From an uncultured Lachnospiraceae bacterium (GTDB taxonomy: Bacteria > Bacillota > Clostridia > Lachnospirales > Lachnospiraceae): a stretch of 47,906 nt of DNA. The stretch covers positions 1 through 47,906 of the forward strand of contig CAJUHQ010000011.1 in the NCBI GenBank assembly GCA_910586095.1. The letters are read 5' to 3'. Below, one piece after another: positions 27,951-37,083 of the stretch (its first letter is position 1; each line of letters begins with the position of its first letter). The notes below the pieces were generated by a model, which did no database searches, was not told where the DNA came from, and worked only from the letters and a program-made list of their open reading frames with translations. Position numbers and translations under genes: made by a program.

Positions 27951-27980
27951 ACAGGAGCAGGCTTTTTAGCCTGCTCCTGT
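27951..27980. terminator. Hairpin between fba and the convergent dehydrogenase gene
   Basis: The stem ACAGGAGCAGGCT / AGCCTGCTCCTGT is a perfect 13-bp pairing with a 4-nt loop of T. There is no T tract on either side, so it may act as a bidirectional transcription barrier. Confidence 0.6.
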
Positions 27981-28000
27981 TGGATTCAACAGATGTAAAA

Positions 28001-29149
28001 TTAGATTAAGGATTCATATAGTTTGGTGATATCCTCTACACTGGTATCTTTGGGATTGCCAGGTCTGCACGCGTCATCATAAGCAGATTGTGCAAGAAAT
28101 GGGATATCTTCTTTCTTGACAATATCCTTTAAATCGGCAGGAATACCAACATCCTGGGAAAGCTTTTTCACTGCGTCAACAGCCGCTTTTCTGTATTCCT
28201 CCTGGGATAAAGTATCTACATCTTTTACACCCATAGCGCGCGCGATCTCACGATATTTTTCGCCGGTTGCCTCTGCGTTGTATTCCATTACAGTAGGAAG
28301 AATAATAGCGTTGGCAATACCATGTGGAGTATCATACAAGGCGCCGAGAGGGTGTGCCATAGAATGAACAATACCAAGGCCAACATTGGAGAAGCCCATA
28401 CCAGCAATGTACTGTCCAAGTGCCATGTCTTCACGGCCTTTAGGAGTGTTATCTACGGCATCTCGCAAAGAGCGCGCAATAATTTCGATTGCTTTTAGAT
28501 GGAACATGTCAGATAACTCCCATGCACCAGCGGTGATATAACCTTCAATGGCATGTGTGAGCGCGTCCATTCCTGTGGCAGCAGTGAGTCCCTTAGGCAT
28601 AGTGGACATCATTTCTGGATCAACAAAGGCCACGACAGGAATATCTTTTGGATCGACACAAACCATTTTTCTATTCTTTTCAACGTCGGTGATGACATAG
28701 TTAATGGTAACCTCCGCTGCTGTACCTGCAGTGGTGGGAACTGCAAAGATAGGAACACTCTTTTGTGTGGTGGCTGCTACACCTTCAAGGCTTCGTACGT
28801 CGGCAAAGTCGGGATTATTGATAATGATACCAACTGCCTTTGCTGTATCCATAGAGGAACCGCCGCCAATGGCTACAATATAGTCTGCGCCTGAATGTTT
28901 GTAGGCTTCCACGCCAGTCTGGACATTTTCTATGGTTGGGTTTGGCTTGATGTTGGAGTACAGTTCATATGGAAGATCAGCACTCTCGAGTACGTCCAAA
29001 ACTTTCTTTGTAACACCAAACTTTACAAGATCTGGATCGGAGCATACAAAAGCTTTTGAAAAGCCGCGGCTCTTTGCCTCGTCGGCAATATTTGCAATTG
29101 CACCTGCTCCGTGGTAAGATGTTTCGTTTAAGATAAATCGGTTTGCCAT
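28001..29149 (-). CDS. fucO: Iron-containing alcohol dehydrogenase, lactaldehyde reductase type
   Basis: This 382-residue group III (iron) alcohol dehydrogenase resembles FucO, which reduces lactaldehyde to 1,2-propanediol. The NAD-binding loop is IVAIGGGSSMDTAKAVG. VPTTAGTAAEVTINYVI follows, then the iron ligands D in GMDALTHAIE and His in VHSMAHPLGALYDTPHG. Length is complete. It is transcribed against fba. FucO-type enzymes also reduce other aldehydes, so the substrate is not fixed by sequence. Confidence 0.88.
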   Translation of the reverse strand: MANRFILNETSYHGAGAIANIADEAKSRGFSKAFVCSDPDLVKFGVTKKVLDVLESADLPYELYSNIKPNPTIENVQTGVEAYKHSGADYIVAIGGGSSMDTAKAVGIIINNPDFADVRSLEGVAATTQKSVPIFAVPTTAGTAAEVTINYVITDVEKNRKMVCVDPKDIPVVAFVDPEMMSTMPKGLTAATGMDALTHAIEGYITAGAWELSDMFHLKAIEIIARSLRDAVDNTPKGREDMALGQYIAGMGFSNVGLGIVHSMAHPLGALYDTPHGIANAIILPTVMEYNAEATGEKYREIARAMGVKDVDTLSQEEYRKAAVDAVKKLSQDVGIPADLKDIVKKEDIPFLAQSAYDDACRPGNPKDTSVEDITKLYESLI

Positions 29150-29357
29150 AAAAATAGTCCTCTCTTTCTCAAAAAAAGTAAAATGTGGATCAGTGAAATA
29201 TAAATCAATATAATATCTTCATTATATACTACATAATGAATACAATCTACTCATATTTTATAAAAATATTGTTAAAAAGTCACAATTTTTATAGAGGTTG
29301 TAGTAGCTATCATAATGATAGTGATCGTACAAGATACATAGATAAGAAAACAGCTTT

Positions 29358-32300
29358 TTATATCCTAAGAAGAGTATAGCGACCAGCATCAGCAGGATGG
29401 CTGGTAAGATAGTTGTCTAAATCTTCTTGAAATTCACTATGGATCTCTGGATGCTCTAAAAGGTATGAACGCAGCTTAAGAACTGTTTGGTGTAGAGCGT
29501 CAGGCGACTGGACTAATGTCAAATTAAATTGGGTTTCAGCATAGAGCAAAGGTAGTTGTGTGTTGTTGGGGTATTGTGACACTAGTTGTTTGGAGCGGAT
29601 TAACGTTTCTTGTACAGTTGCCTCTGTAGTCTGGCGAAAGGATAGATTGAGTAATCCCCTTGCATACTCTACAGCAAGTTTAGAGTTTTGTAAAAACTGT
29701 TCATGAAGGAGTTTTAAAGAAACAATGGTTTGTTCACACTCAGTTAAGGATTGCTTTGCGGCTAGATTACCCAGTCCTTCTGCATAAAGTATAGCAATCT
29801 CAGCATCCTGTTTAAATTGATTATGAAGGAGTTTTAAAGAAACAATGGTTTGTTTGCACTCAGTTAAGGATTGCTCTGTGGCTAGATTAACTAGTCCCTT
29901 AGCATATTGTACAGCAAGTTCAGAGTTTTGCATAAACTGTTCATGAAGGAGTTTTAAAGAAATAATGGTTTGTTCGCATTCAGTTAAGGATTGCTCTGCG
30001 GCTAGATTAACTAGTCCCTTAGTATATTGTACAGCAAGTTCAGAGTTTTGCATAAACTGTTCATGAAGGAGTTTTAAAGAAACAATGGTTTGTTTGCACT
30101 CAGTTAAAGACTGCTCTGAGGTTAAATTAACCAGTCCTTCTGCATAAAGTATAGCAATCTCAGCATCCTGTTTAAACTGATTATGAAGGAGTTTTAAAGA
30201 AACAATGGTTTGTTCGCACTCAGTTAAGGATTGCCTTGTAGATAAATTGAAGAGTCCAGTTGCATATATTACAGCAAGTTCAGAGTTTTGTATAAACTGT
30301 TCGTGAAGGAGTTTTAAAGAAACAATGGTTTGTTTGCACTCAGTTAAAGACTGCTCTGAGGCTAGGTTAACCAGTATCTTTGCATATAGTATAGCAAGCT
30401 CAGTGCTCTCTGGAAATTCTTCATACAGAGTTTGCAAAGTGTGAATAGTTTGTCTACAACTTAGTAGTGACTGATCCTGCGTTGAGACACATAACCATTT
30501 AGCGTATGTAACCGCAATAGGCTCATTGGAGGAGAATTGATTGCGCAAAGCTTTAAGTCGGTTCACGGCCGCTTCTTCTATGGATGGAAACCATTCTGTC
30601 ATCATAAATAATAAAATACTATATCGCCATGCAGAAAAGTCGTCAGTAGGCGCTCCATCTAACAATTTTTTTCCCAATACACTATTTCCCTTTAATTTCT
30701 CTGGATAGTCGAGAAGAACACGTTGAAGAAAAATAAGTTGAAAAGGACTATTGTCCCAATGATCTGGGAAAAGTAGATCCCAGTTCTTTTTGTCAAACGC
30801 TTGTTGTAACACCAAATATTCTTTTATAAGATCTGGGCAGTCTAATAGTACTGCCTCAATTGAATGTTCCTCCCATAAGTTATGTTCTGTATCGTCTTTG
30901 CTTTTTTGCAGTTGTACAGTGACTTTATGAACTATTCCCATCTGTCGAAGTAGTTCATAAAAATCAAGATCTAAGTCAGTGGCCTTTTTAAAAAGTCTTG
31001 GATACTCTTGTTTGTCGATGTTTTGCAGAGGCAAAATAGGCAGCAGGCAAGATCTAGCAAGCAGAAGCTCAAATTCAGAGCGAAGCTCTTTGGAAATGCG
31101 ACTAGTAGATAAATTGAGCAGGCGGTTATAATAAAATGCTAGTTCGTGCTTGACTAGTCTGTCTATAATCTGTTTCTTGTCCCAGCGAGTGGGATTTTCG
31201 CCATGACACCATGCATCTACGATTGCAAGTGCATAGATAGGGCGTTGCAACTCACTATCAATTGTTTGAAGTGTCTGTAATAGTCTGTCAGCGATGGAAT
31301 CATCTGTTAGTGGCTTATCTGAAGCCATAGCAAAATTGGTCATAATTGCTTTTAACTCATGATCGGATAAAGGCTCTAGACATAGAAAATCAGGGCGATA
31401 GCATGTGGATAAGAGGGTATCATCATAAGGTGAATCGGATAGTATAGGCTCCATCCACTTGGCAGAATCGATGTTATTCCCCTCACGTTCAATCAGAAGG
31501 ATACGCAGTTTTTGACTGCGTTTTTGTGTGGAGATAAAGGAAAGCCATTCACCAATATTTTGGAGATAGAGTTGGATATCATCAGCTACCACAATACAAG
31601 GTTCTGTGCAGGGAATCCACGAAGACAAATTATGGTAGTCTGTAGGGGTCAACCAATGCAATTTCCAGTTACTCTTTTGTTGGCGTTTTGTGAATTCGTG
31701 AGCTAGGCGACTTTTTCCTGCGCCACCTGCGCCAGTTACCGCCCACCAACTAATAGCTTCAGAGCTTTCGCAAAATTCTTGTAGTTGTGCAAGTTCTTGT
31801 TCACGTCCAATAAAAGTGATGTAGTCTGCATCATACATAAAACGATGTTCCGTTTTGGAAGGGGTATTTAGTGCACTAAGTGTATAAGGTAGTTTTTTGT
31901 ATATAGTTGGATGGGTGTCCTCTAAAAGCCGCTCTAATAATATGCGAACGGCCTCGTGTTTTCCATCTGGGTAGTAAATGGGAGAGATTCCTAAGTCTGC
32001 CATTGTGCGACATTGTGTCTCAATCTCATTAGGTTTGCATGCAAGGATTGCATAGTGTTCCAAGCCAGGATTCTGTTTGGTGATTTGTTTAAGAACATCC
32101 ATCGTTCTATCTTTTGCAAGGCTACATCCTAAAAAGAGGAGCTTTTTATTTTGGAACCACAAAGATAGTTCCTGCACCAGAGCTCCGTTAGGGCAGTAGG
32201 CTATGTCATATTGATCCTGTGTAAAAATCAGGTGTTCGATATCATGGATATCGGGACCAATATCGCCGTGAAGTTTGAATAGACAGTGTGGTGTACTCTG

Positions 32301-32801
32301 GCGAAGTTGGGTAAGAAGATCTGGCTCATAAGGGGTCACAACTTTGGCAAATGCTTCGTGACAGTTGAGGTAAACTTCTTCTAATACGCGGTCAAAATTG
32401 GTAGTCATTACGAGAGTATCGCGAAACAAAAAAGGTAGCATATACGCGGCAGAGGCGTGTAAAGTCGTGGGTTCACAGTTCTTAATTTGGGTGTAGTCAA
32501 TAATTTTGCAAAGTTCTTTTATGATTCGAGGATATTGTTTTTCAATTTTCTGTGCGGCCTGTAAAAGTTCACCCTTTTTGATTAGAGTTTCGATTGCAGA
32601 TCGGCTGTCTGGATTGTAGACAAAGGTGACAAGTTGCCTTAGGACATCAGGCCATGTTTTATAGCCGCAAAAGACAGAAAGTCCTGCGCCCACAAAAGGA
32701 ATAAGAGCGTTATGTTGGTATGTATTTTTGAGATCGTCGTATACAGAGCGATTATGTGCGGGGTAAAACTCCATAATTTCATCAAATGTAATTGTGCTCA
32801 C
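29358..32801 (-). CDS. SIR2-NTPase-TPR protein, Avs5-like candidate antiphage sensor
   Basis: This 1147-residue protein has three parts. The SIR2-like NADase domain (about 30-290) has FVGAGLSVFCGYKTW (residues 36-50), TTNFDRVLEE (133-142), LFKLHGD with H178, and LFLGCSLAKDRTM. The STAND-like P-loop NTPase (about 325-620) has Walker A GAGGAGKS (357-364) and VVADD (404-408). TPR-like repeats cover about 740-1120. This order matches the SIR2-STAND-TPR design of Avs5-type defence proteins, in which the repeats recognise a phage protein and the SIR2 domain depletes NAD+. Its phage target cannot be told from sequence. It is a lone gene with its own leader, between pyrG and fucO. Confidence 0.85.
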   Translation of the reverse strand: MSTITFDEIMEFYPAHNRSVYDDLKNTYQHNALIPFVGAGLSVFCGYKTWPDVLRQLVTFVYNPDSRSAIETLIKKGELLQAAQKIEKQYPRIIKELCKIIDYTQIKNCEPTTLHASAAYMLPFLFRDTLVMTTNFDRVLEEVYLNCHEAFAKVVTPYEPDLLTQLRQSTPHCLFKLHGDIGPDIHDIEHLIFTQDQYDIAYCPNGALVQELSLWFQNKKLLFLGCSLAKDRTMDVLKQITKQNPGLEHYAILACKPNEIETQCRTMADLGISPIYYPDGKHEAVRILLERLLEDTHPTIYKKLPYTLSALNTPSKTEHRFMYDADYITFIGREQELAQLQEFCESSEAISWWAVTGAGGAGKSRLAHEFTKRQQKSNWKLHWLTPTDYHNLSSWIPCTEPCIVVADDIQLYLQNIGEWLSFISTQKRSQKLRILLIEREGNNIDSAKWMEPILSDSPYDDTLLSTCYRPDFLCLEPLSDHELKAIMTNFAMASDKPLTDDSIADRLLQTLQTIDSELQRPIYALAIVDAWCHGENPTRWDKKQIIDRLVKHELAFYYNRLLNLSTSRISKELRSEFELLLARSCLLPILPLQNIDKQEYPRLFKKATDLDLDFYELLRQMGIVHKVTVQLQKSKDDTEHNLWEEHSIEAVLLDCPDLIKEYLVLQQAFDKKNWDLLFPDHWDNSPFQLIFLQRVLLDYPEKLKGNSVLGKKLLDGAPTDDFSAWRYSILLFMMTEWFPSIEEAAVNRLKALRNQFSSNEPIAVTYAKWLCVSTQDQSLLSCRQTIHTLQTLYEEFPESTELAILYAKILVNLASEQSLTECKQTIVSLKLLHEQFIQNSELAVIYATGLFNLSTRQSLTECEQTIVSLKLLHNQFKQDAEIAILYAEGLVNLTSEQSLTECKQTIVSLKLLHEQFMQNSELAVQYTKGLVNLAAEQSLTECEQTIISLKLLHEQFMQNSELAVQYAKGLVNLATEQSLTECKQTIVSLKLLHNQFKQDAEIAILYAEGLGNLAAKQSLTECEQTIVSLKLLHEQFLQNSKLAVEYARGLLNLSFRQTTEATVQETLIRSKQLVSQYPNNTQLPLLYAETQFNLTLVQSPDALHQTVLKLRSYLLEHPEIHSEFQEDLDNYLTSHPADAGRYTLLRI
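29641..30360 (-). repeat. Six near-identical 120-bp tandem repeats inside the SIR2-NTPase-TPR gene
   Basis: A block starting TGAAGGAGTTTTAAAGAAA recurs at exactly 120-bp steps (about 29703, 29823, 29943, 30063, 30183, 30303). Each encodes a 40-residue TPR-like unit of the form SLTEC[KE]QTIVSLKLLH. Units differ mainly at a few positions (HEQFMQNSELAV against HNQFKQDAEIAI), in two alternating types. This points to recent duplication or recombination in the putative recognition domain. The flanking units are more diverged. Confidence 0.95.
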
Positions 32802-32916
32802 TGTAATTCACCTGCCCTATTTAAAAATCTAAAAGTGATAGGATAAGTATAGCATTTGTAATGACACATTTCAACAAACTTCGCGGTTTGGGCGAAAGGA
32901 TAAAACTTTTGTATGC

Positions 32917-32943
32917 AAAAAAGACATATAGCTTCCTATATGC
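32917..32943 (-). terminator. Terminator, minus strand, downstream of pyrG
   Basis: On the minus strand CATATAG-GAAG-CTATATG is followed by TCTTTTTT. It separates pyrG from the SIR2-NTPase-TPR gene, which must have its own promoter. Confidence 0.8.
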
Positions 32944-33010
32944 CTTGTAGAGCAAATTTAAAAGTAAAGTGGAAAACCTATGTAAGAGAAGAAGTCGTAA
33001 AATATGTGAA

Positions 33011-33034
33011 GTAGGGAAAGCGCACTTTCCCTAC
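33011..33034 (-). terminator. Hairpin just after pyrG
   Basis: GTAGGGAAAG / CTTTCCCTAC forms a perfect 10-bp stem with a 4-nt loop, 12 bp beyond the pyrG stop. The T tract is poor. It may be a first, weaker terminator or a 3'-end stabiliser. Confidence 0.6.
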
Positions 33035-33045
33035 TTATGCATGTA

Positions 33046-34656
33046 TTATTTTGATTGCCTATATTGAATAGCTGCTTCTACTAATCCCTTAAAAAGTGGA
33101 TGGGGGCGGTTTGGCCGGCTTTTGAGTTCAGGGTGAGCCTGAGTGGCAAGAAAGAATGGATGGGAAGGAATTTCTACCATCTCCACAATACGCCCGTCAG
33201 GCGAAAGACCTGAAAGAAGCATCCCTTTTTCTGTGAGGGCAGTGCGATAGTCATTGTTGACCTCATAGCGATGTCTGTGGCGTTCATGGATCACCTTGTC
33301 CCCATAAAGGGCATATGCTTTAGAGGACGGATCTAAATGACACTCATAGGAACCAAGTCTTAGGGTACCACCAATGTCTTCTACACCGCTTTGGTCAGGC
33401 ATGAGCGCAATGACAGGATGCGTGGTGTTGGGATTTAGTTCAATACTGTGCGCATCATGATATCCAACAACTGTTCGTACATATTCGACAATAGCCAACT
33501 GCATCCCAAGACACAATCCAAGGAAAGGAATCTGGTGTTCGCGCGCGTATTGAATGGCGTCGATCATTCCCTCGATCCCGCGATCGCCAAAACCGCCAGG
33601 AACCAAAAGTCCATCGATATTCTCTAAAATGGTGGCGACATTGTCGGCAGTAACTTGTTCCGAATCAACCCATTGAATATTGACAGTTGCATGTTGTGGG
33701 ATACCACCATGCTTGAGAGCCTCCACAACACTGATATAAGCATCATGAAGCTGTGTATATTTTCCAACTAGGGCAATGGTGACTTCTTGGGTTGGAGTCT
33801 TGAGATCCTCCACCATTTTTTTCCACTCATCTAAGTCGGGTGTAGGGCAATTAAGATGTAGACATTCACAGGCAACTTCAGCAAGATGTTCTTCTTCCAT
33901 AGCAAGAGGAGCCTCATACAAATACTCTACATCGAGATTTTGAAGTACATGAGAGTTAGGTACATTGCAAAACAGCGCAATTTTGTCTTTTATACTTTGA
34001 TTTAAGGGGTGTTCACTTCGACACACAATAATATCAGGCCAGATTCCCATACCTTGCAGTTCCTTGACACTTGCTTGTGTGGGCTTAGTCTTCATCTCCT
34101 GAGAAGCACTTAAGTAAGGGATTAAGGTAACATGAATCAAAATGGCATTTTCATGTCCAATTTCATGTTGAAATTGACGAATGGATTCTAAGAAAGGCTG
34201 GCTTTCAATATCACCCACTGTTCCACCTACTTCAATGATAGCAATGCGCATGTCAGGATCTGTAAAATTGCGATAGAAACGGCTTTTGATTTCGTTGGTA
34301 ATATGAGGAATAACCTGAACAGTACCACCACCATAGTCTCCGCGTCGTTCTTTTTGGAGCACACTCCAATACACCTTACCCGTAGTGACATTGGAATTTT
34401 TATCCAGACTTTCATCAATAAAACGTTCATAATGGCCTAAGTCTAGGTCTGTCTCAGCACCGTCATCTGTCACAAAAACTTCACCGTGCTGAATGGGGTT
34501 CATGGTGCCAGGATCAATATTAATATAGGGGTCAAACTTCTGCATAGTCACTTTGTAGCCTCGTGCTTTGAGAAGACGTCCAAGTGATGCGGCTGTGATT
34601 CCCTTTCCAAGGCCAGAAACGACACCACCGGTTACAAATACATACTTAACTGGCAT
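33046..34656 (-). CDS. pyrG: CTP synthase
   Basis: This 536-residue full-length enzyme makes CTP from UTP, ATP and glutamine. The synthetase domain (about 1-265) begins KYVFVTGGVVSGLGKGI and has MQKFDPYINIDPGTM and GGTVGDIES. The C-terminal class I glutaminase has FLGLCLGMQLA (nucleophile Cys) and ATQAHPE (catalytic His and Glu). It is a core chromosomal gene and the last one before the AT-rich accessory part of the window. Confidence 0.97.
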   Translation of the reverse strand: MPVKYVFVTGGVVSGLGKGITAASLGRLLKARGYKVTMQKFDPYINIDPGTMNPIQHGEVFVTDDGAETDLDLGHYERFIDESLDKNSNVTTGKVYWSVLQKERRGDYGGGTVQVIPHITNEIKSRFYRNFTDPDMRIAIIEVGGTVGDIESQPFLESIRQFQHEIGHENAILIHVTLIPYLSASQEMKTKPTQASVKELQGMGIWPDIIVCRSEHPLNQSIKDKIALFCNVPNSHVLQNLDVEYLYEAPLAMEEEHLAEVACECLHLNCPTPDLDEWKKMVEDLKTPTQEVTIALVGKYTQLHDAYISVVEALKHGGIPQHATVNIQWVDSEQVTADNVATILENIDGLLVPGGFGDRGIEGMIDAIQYAREHQIPFLGLCLGMQLAIVEYVRTVVGYHDAHSIELNPNTTHPVIALMPDQSGVEDIGGTLRLGSYECHLDPSSKAYALYGDKVIHERHRHRYEVNNDYRTALTEKGMLLSGLSPDGRIVEMVEIPSHPFFLATQAHPELKSRPNRPHPLFKGLVEAAIQYRQSK

Positions 34657-35799
34657 AATCTTATCGATTCCTTTCTACTAGAATGTATTTTGTGTTGTCC
34701 ACAAATAACATATGCTGATTCACAACATGGGGTTTGTGGACTTAAGAAAACATGTACAAAATATCTTTTTATTATACAATGATACGCATTTTTGGTATCT
34801 ATAAAGGTAGTATAGCATAATTTTTTGTATTTGGATACTGAAACCTGTGATCGAAAGAAAATAGAGGCAAACACAACATGATAAAAGTCTTCTATGATTT
34901 TTTTATTGTGTCATAGAAGACTTTCAAAAACTATTTACACAAAAATGTCGCATACTCAAAGGATAATAGTTATTTTGCATATGGTAGTAGTGTCAAAGAG
35001 TTTATCAAATGTCTGCCTACTTTTATCACAAAATGATGGAGACTATTCAATATTCAAGATAGGGTTTGTTGATAGACTCTATTGGCAACGTATTCATTAT
35101 ATAATCGCTTGCTGCTCATAATTGCATTATACTATGCTTCTGATTTAGAAACAAGGTTTTGGAGGAAGAAAAAGAGGTAATAAAGTATAGGAAAGTATGT
35201 AAAGTGTAGATGTTTTTAGGGGATATGAACAAATCGAAATTAGAAGAGTTTATTGTGGTTGAAGAAAGTATTTGTTCAAAAAGAAGAAAGGTCCTAGATA
35301 TACCAAAGTTAAAATATGTTTATGAAAATCTAAGAAATGCCGAAAAATAAGGATTTGTAGACTTATAACAGGTTATATGAAGATCACAAAACATCACTAT
35401 ATTCTTACAAAACTGTAAGAATAAAAAATAAGTAAAAGCCTTATTTTATGCATGTTTCAGAGGTTGGATTAATTAAATTTACACCAATTTTACACCAAAC
35501 GTAAAAATAAGAGCCTTAATATGATAATTAAATATTCGGACAGATGCATAAGTCCATTACCAGTTATAGAGAATGTAATTGATGGTGGGCTTATTTTAGT
35601 GCCTGAATATATCTAATCCAATTATCACGTCTACGTATATAACCATTTTATAGAAGCTCACAAAAGTATTTTATAGTGATTATAGTTTCTACTTCATTTT
35701 CATCAATCAACACATAACATAAAAGTGAACTTTCAATTGTTCATTATGAACAGTTAAAAGCATAATTTTATTGACAAAAACAAAGGAGGATATTTTTAT
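34657..35799. other. Gene-poor 1.1-kb junction between chromosome and accessory DNA
   Basis: No convincing intact gene is seen. It holds a 14-bp inverted repeat at 34884-34924 (AAAGTCTTCTATGA / TCATAGAAGACTTT), a hairpin ATTCTTACA-AAAC-TGTAAGAAT at 35401-35422, and a minus-strand terminator-like AATAAG...CTTATTTTTT at about 35425-35452. A 41-codon open frame at 35225-35350 (MNKSKLEEFIVVEESI...) lacks a good ribosome site. On the minus strand near 35650-35740 a fragment CYVLIDENEVETIITIKYF ends in a stop and looks like a relic. The left edge of the accessory element probably lies here, but I see no attachment duplication. Confidence 0.4.
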
Positions 35800-36219
35800 A
35801 TGAACAAAATTAATTATTTTAAAGAAAAGAAATGGATAATGGCATGGTGGTTTGAAAAAAAGGGAGATGTTACAGAAAGTCAAATGCTAAATCAATGGAG
35901 ATTATGGTGGAAGACAGACTTTGATAGTATAACAGATCAAAGATTCCAGGATGCTTTTCATTGGGTAAAGGAAACAATAACAAAAACAAAGGAAGAGATA
36001 CATAAAGGCAGATATGACATAGCAAATTATAGACCTGTACCAACATATCTACAGGAATTAGCATTACATAAAGGGTATTATATCAAAAAAAGTAATGTAA
36101 AGAAAAAACCATTAAGTGTAAGTGGATATGCTATTTATAAAAAAGGATCAAAAAAGAAACCAATTTATGGATTGAAATTTGACTTAACAATTAATCAAGT
36201 TAAAAAATATTTACAGTAA
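35800..36219 (+). CDS. Hypothetical protein, Trp/Lys-rich
   Basis: This 139-residue protein is rich in Lys, Trp and Tyr (WIMAWWFEKKGD, WRLWWKTD) with no signal or membrane segment. The first half is helical. The C-terminal half has a basic, beta-rich look (SVSGYAIYKKGSKKKPIYGL). It has a strong RBS (AAAGGAGGA) and lies 36 bp before the HU gene on the same strand. I do not recognise the family. The context suggests a plasmid or phage early protein. Confidence 0.6.
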   Translation: MNKINYFKEKKWIMAWWFEKKGDVTESQMLNQWRLWWKTDFDSITDQRFQDAFHWVKETITKTKEEIHKGRYDIANYRPVPTYLQELALHKGYYIKKSNVKKKPLSVSGYAIYKKGSKKKPIYGLKFDLTINQVKKYLQ

Positions 36220-36255
36220 CAAAACAGGATTTTCAGTACGAAGCTAAGGAGGTAT

Positions 36256-36573
36256 ATGAATATGTCAGTAAATAAAAAAGAATTTGCCGATAAGATGGCA
36301 AAAAACGGTGGTATAACCAAAAAAGCAGCGTTCAAAGCAGTAGGATTATTTATAGATACACTTCTAGAATATCTTAACGAAGATGAAAAGATTATGTTTA
36401 CAGGATTTGGTAGATTTGAAATGAAAACAGCAAAAGAAAAGAAGTTTGTCTCACCCAAAAACAAAGAGGAATATATCATACCAGAACATAAAAGGATTAA
36501 ATTTTATGTGAGTGAAGTTTTAGCAGAACAGATTGCAAATCAGAAAGAGGTAGATACATATGGAATTAAATGA
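36256..36573 (+). CDS. HU-family DNA-binding protein
   Basis: This 105-residue HU/IHF-type protein has helices KKEFADKMAKNGGITKKAAF and then the GFGRFEMKTAKEKKF beta-arm region; the usual arm motif is altered (VSPKNKEEYIIPEHKRIKF). It carries a short C-terminal extension. It overlaps the next gene by 14 bp. As an accessory-element copy it may support replication, packaging or recombination of its element, and could assist the Mu-like transposase nearby. Confidence 0.88.
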   Translation: MNMSVNKKEFADKMAKNGGITKKAAFKAVGLFIDTLLEYLNEDEKIMFTGFGRFEMKTAKEKKFVSPKNKEEYIIPEHKRIKFYVSEVLAEQIANQKEVDTYGIK

Positions 36574-36892
36574 TAGGGCTGTAATAATTAGTGAGAAGAA
36601 TATGGAGCATCTTGTTTCTTTATATGGAATATGTTCAACAAATGAATGGGAACAAATTATAAATAACATGATTGATAATGCAATTGTAGAGATTAATGAA
36701 GATATTAGCCGAGAAAATATGGGAGAGATAATTAATTGTAGCTCATGTAAATTCATGAAAGAATATGATTATGGGAACAAGGTATATTATTGCGATCATG
36801 AAGATCGAACAAATGATATGGGGAAATTAAGTGTAAATAAGATGCCTAAGTTGTGTCCTGAATGGTGTCCATTGAGAAAAAAGAATGAATAG
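36560..36892 (+). CDS. Cys-rich hypothetical protein, possibly longer by bypass of a hairpin
   Basis: The continuous frame is 110 residues. The N-terminal half is helical (EWEQIINNMIDNAIVEINED). The C-terminal half has a Cys cluster (NCSSCKFM...YYCDHED...KLCPEWCPL) likely to bind metal. The frame ends at TAG 36890. Seven bases beyond the stop is a perfect 9-bp hairpin (36900-36942), followed by a coding-like +2-shifted segment that opens at 36943 (NSIKAARNVTYRIYSNEM...) and runs to the transposon insertion point. The codon AAT occurs both at 36884 and directly after the hairpin at 36943. The gene may therefore be longer than the plain frame; this is inference. Confidence 0.6.
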   Translation: MELNDRAVIISEKNMEHLVSLYGICSTNEWEQIINNMIDNAIVEINEDISRENMGEIINCSSCKFMKEYDYGNKVYYCDHEDRTNDMGKLSVNKMPKLCPEWCPLRKKNE

Positions 36893-37029
36893 TAGACAAC
36901 TGCTGCTAGAGGAGCGTTTATATTGATTACTGATAGCAGCAGAATTCAATTAAAGCTGCAAGAAATGTAACATACAGGATATATTCAAATGAGATGGAGA
37001 GGATAAAGAAAGCAGTTGATTATCTGGTG
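36893..37029 (+). other. 9-bp hairpin and shifted coding-like tail of the Cys-rich gene
   Basis: CTGCTGCTA (36900-36908) and TAGCAGCAG (36934-36942) pair perfectly around 25 nt. Next comes an open segment of 30 codons in the original, pre-insertion order. It ends ERIKKAVDYLVAT and then TAG, once the two sides of the transposon are joined. The transposon target GCTAC covers the last two codons. Confidence 0.45.
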
Positions 37030-37034
37030 GCTAC
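37030..37034. repeat. Target-site duplication GCTAC, left copy
   Basis: GCTAC directly precedes the transposon's TG end. The same five bases follow the CA end at 44655-44659. Five bp is the duplication made by Mu. Confidence 0.9.
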
Positions 37035-37083
37035 TGTAATTTTCCCCGCAAAATGAGAAAAATGCCCTGCAAAATGAGAATTT
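37035..37083 (+). promoter_or_regulatory. Left end: two transposase-binding sites
   Basis: GCAAAATGAGAA occurs at 37048-37059 (preceded by CCCC) and again at 37069-37080 (preceded by CCCT), two helical turns apart. The first copy is part of the terminal inverted repeat. Mu also has several transposase sites at each end. Confidence 0.8.

Noticed and set aside
29641..30360. Regular 120-bp repeats as a CRISPR array
   Set aside because: The units lie inside one continuous reading frame, have no unique spacers and encode TPR-like repeats.
34894..35121. 75-codon open frame on the plus strand beside pyrG
   Set aside because: It begins inside an inverted repeat, lacks a ribosome site, and its composition (many Ile, Ser, Cys and Leu) is not protein-like.
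35470..35510. Repeated TTTACACCA-like sequence resembling the C-terminal coding end of tyrosine integrases and their attachment sites
   Set aside because: In the minus-strand frame it gives only FGVKLV and then a stop, no integrase body lies upstream, and no second copy is seen in the window.
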